Origin: an uncultured Clostridium sp.
Lineage (GTDB): Bacteria > Bacillota > Clostridia > Clostridiales > Clostridiaceae
Assembly (NCBI RefSeq): GCF_934754925.1
Contig: NZ_CAKVJA010000055.1
Span: 1 to 15,242 of the forward strand
Length of the DNA stretch: 15,242 nt
Direction of reading: 5' to 3'
Below, one piece after another: positions 12,573 through 15,242 of this stretch (position 1 is the first letter of the stretch; every line of letters begins with the position of its first letter). Position numbers and translations under genes: made by a program. Below the pieces are notes generated by a model. It did not search any database, was not told the DNA's origin, and saw only the letters and a list, made by a program, of their open reading frames with translations.

Positions 12573-13835
12573 TTATATATCTATTTTCTGTATTCCCTTA
12601 ATTATAAATTCTCCTTCTTGATACTCTAAATTTAAAATAAAAGAACTTTCATTGGAGTCTTTAACAAATGGTAATATTTTTTTATATATACTATAATCAA
12701 CTCTTGTAACTAAACTAGCTTTATATATATTATTTTCACATTTAAAATCACTTTTTTCGATTTCAACATCTAAATCAGTTATTTCGTAATTATTACTTAA
12801 TAAAAAAGCTTTTTTATTAATATAGTTATAAACCAATTCTTTCACTTCTTCTGTAGCTCCAGAAATTATATTTTTATCTTTATTATTTAGAGCTTTAAAT
12901 GAACTACTATAAAAATTATTTACTGTTTTATTAATCATATTATTCAATTCATCATTTACCATGTCTATATCGAGCTTAATATATTGCTTATTGTTTGTTG
13001 ACACCTCTTCACTCTTAATAGTCCCCCATGGAAATTCTCTCTGAAGAAAGATTTTAACATCCTTATCTTTAGGAAGTGGCCCATAATTTTTAATATCTTT
13101 AGCCATTAATCCAGTATCAATATTATTAATAAATACTTTTGCATCATCAAAATTTGAATATAATGTAATATAATCGCCATCTATATTTATTTCAACAGTT
13201 TCATCTTCCATTAAGTTTATAGTTTTACTGCCACTTATATCTCCATACTCAGTTTTATATGTATATATAAGATTATATCTTCCTGGAATCACATCAAACT
13301 CAGCCTTATCAATCAAATTAAATTTTTTATTTGAAAACTCTATATTAACATTTTTTATACTTGTAATAAAATTAACAGTAACAGCATTAATATTAATATA
13401 ATATTTTTCTATAAAAAAAGTCTTATTACTTTTTAAGGTGAAATTTCCACTTTCTCCATTTTTTCTAATATCATTAACAATTTTATAAATTCTTGTTTCA
13501 TCCTTATTGTAGATATCGATTAAAGGTTTTAAATTTTTAGCAGATACCCTTTCATTTTCCATTCTTACACAATGAGCTAATATAGAAGAATCTCCATTAA
13601 TTAAAGCTGATTCAAATTTATTTAAAACTTCTTCCTTAGATAAGCTAAAACTACTAATAAAAAATATTGAAATAATAAGTATGCATATATTAATTATCAC
13701 TAATTCTATTTTATTTTTTTCCCATAACCTCTTAAAGCCAATCTCATTAATATTTTTAATATCTTTAATAAAGCTTAAAAAATTAAAATTAATATTTCTA
13801 CATAAATCTTTTATTATCTCTTTAAGACTTTTCAT
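12573..13835 (-). CDS. TcaA/YvbJ-like membrane protein
   Basis: This gene encodes 420 residues: a basic cytoplasmic part (1-42), one membrane helix (about 43-64, LVIINICILIISIFFISSF), then an extracytoplasmic region. The middle section has NFDDAKVFINNIDTG followed by YGPLPKDKDVKIFLQ and PWGTIKSEEV, the pattern I know from TcaA/YvbJ Ig-like domains. The C-terminal third (about 310-420; VNNFYSSSFKALNNKDK, then two beta-rich stretches) fits the NTF2-like end domain of the same family. TcaA of Staphylococcus is a cell-envelope protein that affects glycopeptide susceptibility. Unlike typical members there is no N-terminal zinc ribbon. The ribosome site GGAG overlaps the stop of the gene six bases upstream, so translation is coupled. 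The family call rests on motif memory, not a search. Confidence 0.75.
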   Translation of the reverse strand: MKSLKEIIKDLCRNINFNFLSFIKDIKNINEIGFKRLWEKNKIELVIINICILIISIFFISSFSLSKEEVLNKFESALINGDSSILAHCVRMENERVSAKNLKPLIDIYNKDETRIYKIVNDIRKNGESGNFTLKSNKTFFIEKYYININAVTVNFITSIKNVNIEFSNKKFNLIDKAEFDVIPGRYNLIYTYKTEYGDISGSKTINLMEDETVEINIDGDYITLYSNFDDAKVFINNIDTGLMAKDIKNYGPLPKDKDVKIFLQREFPWGTIKSEEVSTNNKQYIKLDIDMVNDELNNMINKTVNNFYSSSFKALNNKDKNIISGATEEVKELVYNYINKKAFLLSNNYEITDLDVEIEKSDFKCENNIYKASLVTRVDYSIYKKILPFVKDSNESSFILNLEYQEGEFIIKGIQKIDI

Positions 13836-13841
13836 AAAGTA

Positions 13842-14180
13842 TTACTCCAAAATATCTATAATCCATTTCCCACAAGACACACATTTATATAATCTAATAA
13901 CAAACAAATCCATTACCTGCCCGTTTGCTAAACTAGGATTTTCTTGAATTTCCTTTTTAGTAATAAATTCATCTTCCTCATTTAAAAAGCCTTCAATTTC
14001 AACTATATAATTTTTGTTGCTTTTTCCACAACAATCATTTTCACCAACACATTCAATTTCCTCATATGTTAATTCATTTTGCAACTCTTCTATTATTGGT
14101 AATAAATCTTCAAATTCATTTATATCATCTAAAAAATCCTCTCTATTAAAAATTAAATCTTCAATTGTAAATAACTTCAT
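13842..14180 (-). CDS. Small acidic protein with CC and CxxC motifs, coupled to the TcaA-like gene
   Basis: This gene encodes 112 residues behind AAGGAG. It is strongly acidic in the first half (EDLLPIIEELQNELTYEE) and has five cysteines: C44, C50 and C51 (GENDCCGKS), and C100 and C103 (YKCVSCGKW). Four of them could bind one zinc ion, with KCVSCGKW resembling a zinc-ribbon knuckle. No membrane segment is seen, so the product is probably cytoplasmic. Its stop codon lies inside the ribosome site of the TcaA-like gene, implying joint production. Since TcaA/YvbJ proteins usually carry a cytoplasmic zinc ribbon that is missing from the neighbour, this protein may supply that part in trans; that is an inference. 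The specific family is not recognised. Confidence 0.75.
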   Translation of the reverse strand: MKLFTIEDLIFNREDFLDDINEFEDLLPIIEELQNELTYEEIECVGENDCCGKSNKNYIVEIEGFLNEEDEFITKKEIQENPSLANGQVMDLFVIRLYKCVSCGKWIIDILE

Positions 14181-14217
14181 ATCTTTACTCCTTACATAAA
14201 TAATATACTCTACTCAT

Positions 14218-14245
14218 AATATATCATTTCTTTTATACTATTCAA
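14218..14245 (-). promoter_or_regulatory. Possible promoter of the 14180-12573 operon
   Basis: On the minus strand TTGAAT (14245-14240) and TATATT (14223-14218) are 16 bases apart; TATTAT two bases further on gives an 18-base spacing. It lies about 40 bases before the start codon. The rest of 14246-14411 is extremely AT-rich, with several weak promoter-like hexamers and no riboswitch-like structure that I could recognise. Confidence 0.4.
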
Positions 14246-14411
14246 TATTTTTTTGCACATACTCATTATTAAAATCTTGTACTATAAGATATTTATTTAC
14301 ATAAATTTATATAAATAATTTATTTTTTATTGAAAAATTTGTATTTTTATATTAAATTAAAATTTGAACATTATTTTAATAAAATTTTATAAAATTCAAG
14401 GAGAAATACTC

Positions 14412-15002
14412 ATGAAAAGAAATACTAATTCTAGTTCTAAAACTAGAAGGCTTGTTCTTATAGGTGCACTAGGTGGGATATCTATATTTCTTGGTATAAG
14501 TGGTTTAGGATTAATCCGTCTTCCTATTTTTAGTCTTACTATAATGCATGTACCAGTAATTATAGGTGCTTTATTAGAAGGTCCTATTGTAGGGATTGCT
14601 GTAGGATTAATTTTTGGATTATTCTCAATGTATCAAAATATTACTGCTCCGGGATTAACATCATTTATATTCTGGAATCCAATAGTTGCATTAATTCCAA
14701 GAATGCTTATTGGTGTAGTAGCCTATTATTCATTTAAACTATTTAAAATCAAAATAAAGAGCACTGGAATTTGTGCAGGTATTGCAGCAATTTTAGGTAC
14801 ATTAACTAATACAATTGGCGTATTAGGATTAACTTATATTTTGTATCTAGATAGATATGCACAAGCAAGAGAAATATCAAGAGAAGCGGTAGCTGGAACC
14901 TTACTTACTGTTGGATTAACAAACGGAATTCCTGAAGCTATAGTTTCAGCATTAATAACAATCCCAATAGTTGTTACAATGCTAAAAATCAAAAGAAATT
15001 AG
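14412..15002 (+). CDS. ECF transporter S component (substrate-binding membrane subunit)
   Basis: This gene encodes 196 residues from MKRNTNSSSKTRR behind AAGGAG. The frame extends to an ATG at 14364, but that start has no ribosome site and adds 16 unhelpful residues. There are about six membrane helices (about 12-32, 40-54, 56-74, 88-110, 118-146, 164-192). The stretch TIMHVPVIIGALLEGPIVG, followed by LIFGLFSMYQN, is the pattern of the general ECF S-component family that captures vitamins (riboflavin, folate, pantothenate, pyridoxine and others) for shared EcfA/EcfT energising units encoded elsewhere. The substrate cannot be told from the sequence, and no vitamin riboswitch was recognised upstream. 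It is transcribed divergently from the 14180 gene and ends with its own strong terminator, so it is a single-gene unit. Confidence 0.9.
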   Translation: MKRNTNSSSKTRRLVLIGALGGISIFLGISGLGLIRLPIFSLTIMHVPVIIGALLEGPIVGIAVGLIFGLFSMYQNITAPGLTSFIFWNPIVALIPRMLIGVVAYYSFKLFKIKIKSTGICAGIAAILGTLTNTIGVLGLTYILYLDRYAQAREISREAVAGTLLTVGLTNGIPEAIVSALITIPIVVTMLKIKRN

Positions 15003-15010
15003 TTATATTT

Positions 15011-15057
15011 TAATACATACTTAGATATACCTATTTATCTAAGTATGTATTATTTTT
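15011..15057 (+). terminator. Terminator of the ECF S-component gene
   Basis: A perfect 17-bp inverted repeat (15011-15027 with 15036-15052, core ACATACTTAGATA) with an eight-base loop starts eight bases after the stop codon. It is followed by TTTTTATATATT. Confidence 0.9.
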
Positions 15058-15130
15058 ATATATTATTATATAATTTTTATCCATATCTTGGCTAAACCCA
15101 TTACTTTTTCCTCTATTCCCGTGTTTTTTA

Positions 15131-15190
15131 TAGATTATATAGATTAACTTTGCGCATAATACTAGTGTAAGTAAAAATAAATCACTTACA
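15131..15190 (+). promoter_or_regulatory. Promoter/leader region of the gene starting at 15231
   Basis: The segment holds an overlapping repeat of TATAGATTA (from 15130), then GCGCATAATA (15152-15161), which resembles the -10 of forespore sigma factors (GGnnAnAnTR, or CATnnTA). No matching -35 was found. Downstream, TGTAAGT (15166-15172) and ACTTACA (15184-15190) form a small leader hairpin. The promoter assignment is tentative. Confidence 0.25.
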
Positions 15191-15230
15191 AAGGAATATA
15201 AATATTAATTTATTTAAAGGAGGGTCTTTT

Positions 15231-15242
15231 ATGGCTCAAAAG
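15231..15242 (+). CDS. Start of a gene running off the window (MAQK...)
   Basis: ATG at 15231 is preceded by AAAGGAGGG at ideal spacing, and only four codons (MAQK) are visible. The identity cannot be determined. The clear ribosome site, and its position after a terminated gene, make a real gene start likely. Confidence 0.7.

Noticed and set aside
12427..12621. Plus-strand frame at 12427-12621
   Set aside because: Its start lies in the terminator stem of the small RNA, and its end is antisense to the TcaA-like gene. No ribosome site is present.
14364..14411. Longer start of the ECF S-component at 14364
   Set aside because: It has no ribosome site, whereas AAGGAG precedes the ATG at 14412.
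15090..15135. C-containing stretch (AAACCCATTAC ... TTCCCGTG) after the ECF terminator
   Set aside because: It superficially resembles the C-rich RNAs, but no stems or terminator hairpin follow, so there is no support for an RNA gene.
1..15242. CRISPR arrays, insertion sequences, tRNA/rRNA genes and prophage genes
   Set aside because: I saw no regularly spaced repeats, transposase motifs, terminal repeats, tRNA-like cloverleaf ends or phage proteins in this window.

Overview
The window looks like chromosomal DNA of a low-GC, endospore-forming Firmicute, most likely Clostridium sensu stricto. The base composition is strongly AT-rich. Ribosome-binding sites are strong (AGGAGG/GGAGGG). The gene order tig, clpP, clpX, lonB, lonA, engB is typical of that group. 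The Cys/Gly/Asn-rich small proteins resemble clostridial spore-surface proteins.

Layout, left to right. (1) 2-787: the C-terminal part of a protein with VCBS/FG-GAP-like Asp-rich repeats, + strand. (2) 780-915: a probable small RNA on the minus strand, with two hairpins, a C7-AT-C5 linker and an intrinsic terminator. (3) 941-2277: three minus-strand genes for low-complexity Asn/Gly/Cys-rich proteins, probably spore-associated. (4) 2515-11005: the protein quality-control block, all on the minus strand. In transcription order it runs tig (own promoter and terminator), clpP-clpX (operon, terminator), lonB (terminator), then lonA-engB (promoter, overlapping genes, terminator). Trigger factor handles nascent chains, ClpXP and the two Lon proteases degrade proteins, and EngB assembles the 50S subunit, so the block covers ribosome output and protein turnover. 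(5) 11103-11819: an unrecognised single-pass membrane protein upstream of tig. (6) 11969-12163: a small Cys-rich protein. (7) 12292-12450, + strand: a second probable small RNA with its own promoter, three hairpins with CCC motifs exposed between or in them, and a strong terminator. (8) 12573-14180, minus: a TcaA/YvbJ-like membrane protein translationally coupled to a small upstream Cys-containing protein. (9) 14412-15002, +: the S component of an ECF vitamin transporter. (10) 15231-15242: the first four codons of a further + strand gene.

The most unusual content is the pair of unannotated C-rich RNA candidates, each with promoter-like elements, well-formed stems, unpaired C runs complementary to Shine-Dalgarno sequences, and a Rho-independent terminator. 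They flank otherwise ordinary housekeeping genes. Next in interest are the triple-cysteine small proteins, and the TcaA-like protein that lacks the usual N-terminal zinc ribbon but is coupled to a separate Cys-bearing protein. No CRISPR array, insertion sequence, tRNA or rRNA gene was seen. All assignments come from reading the sequence; no database search was run.
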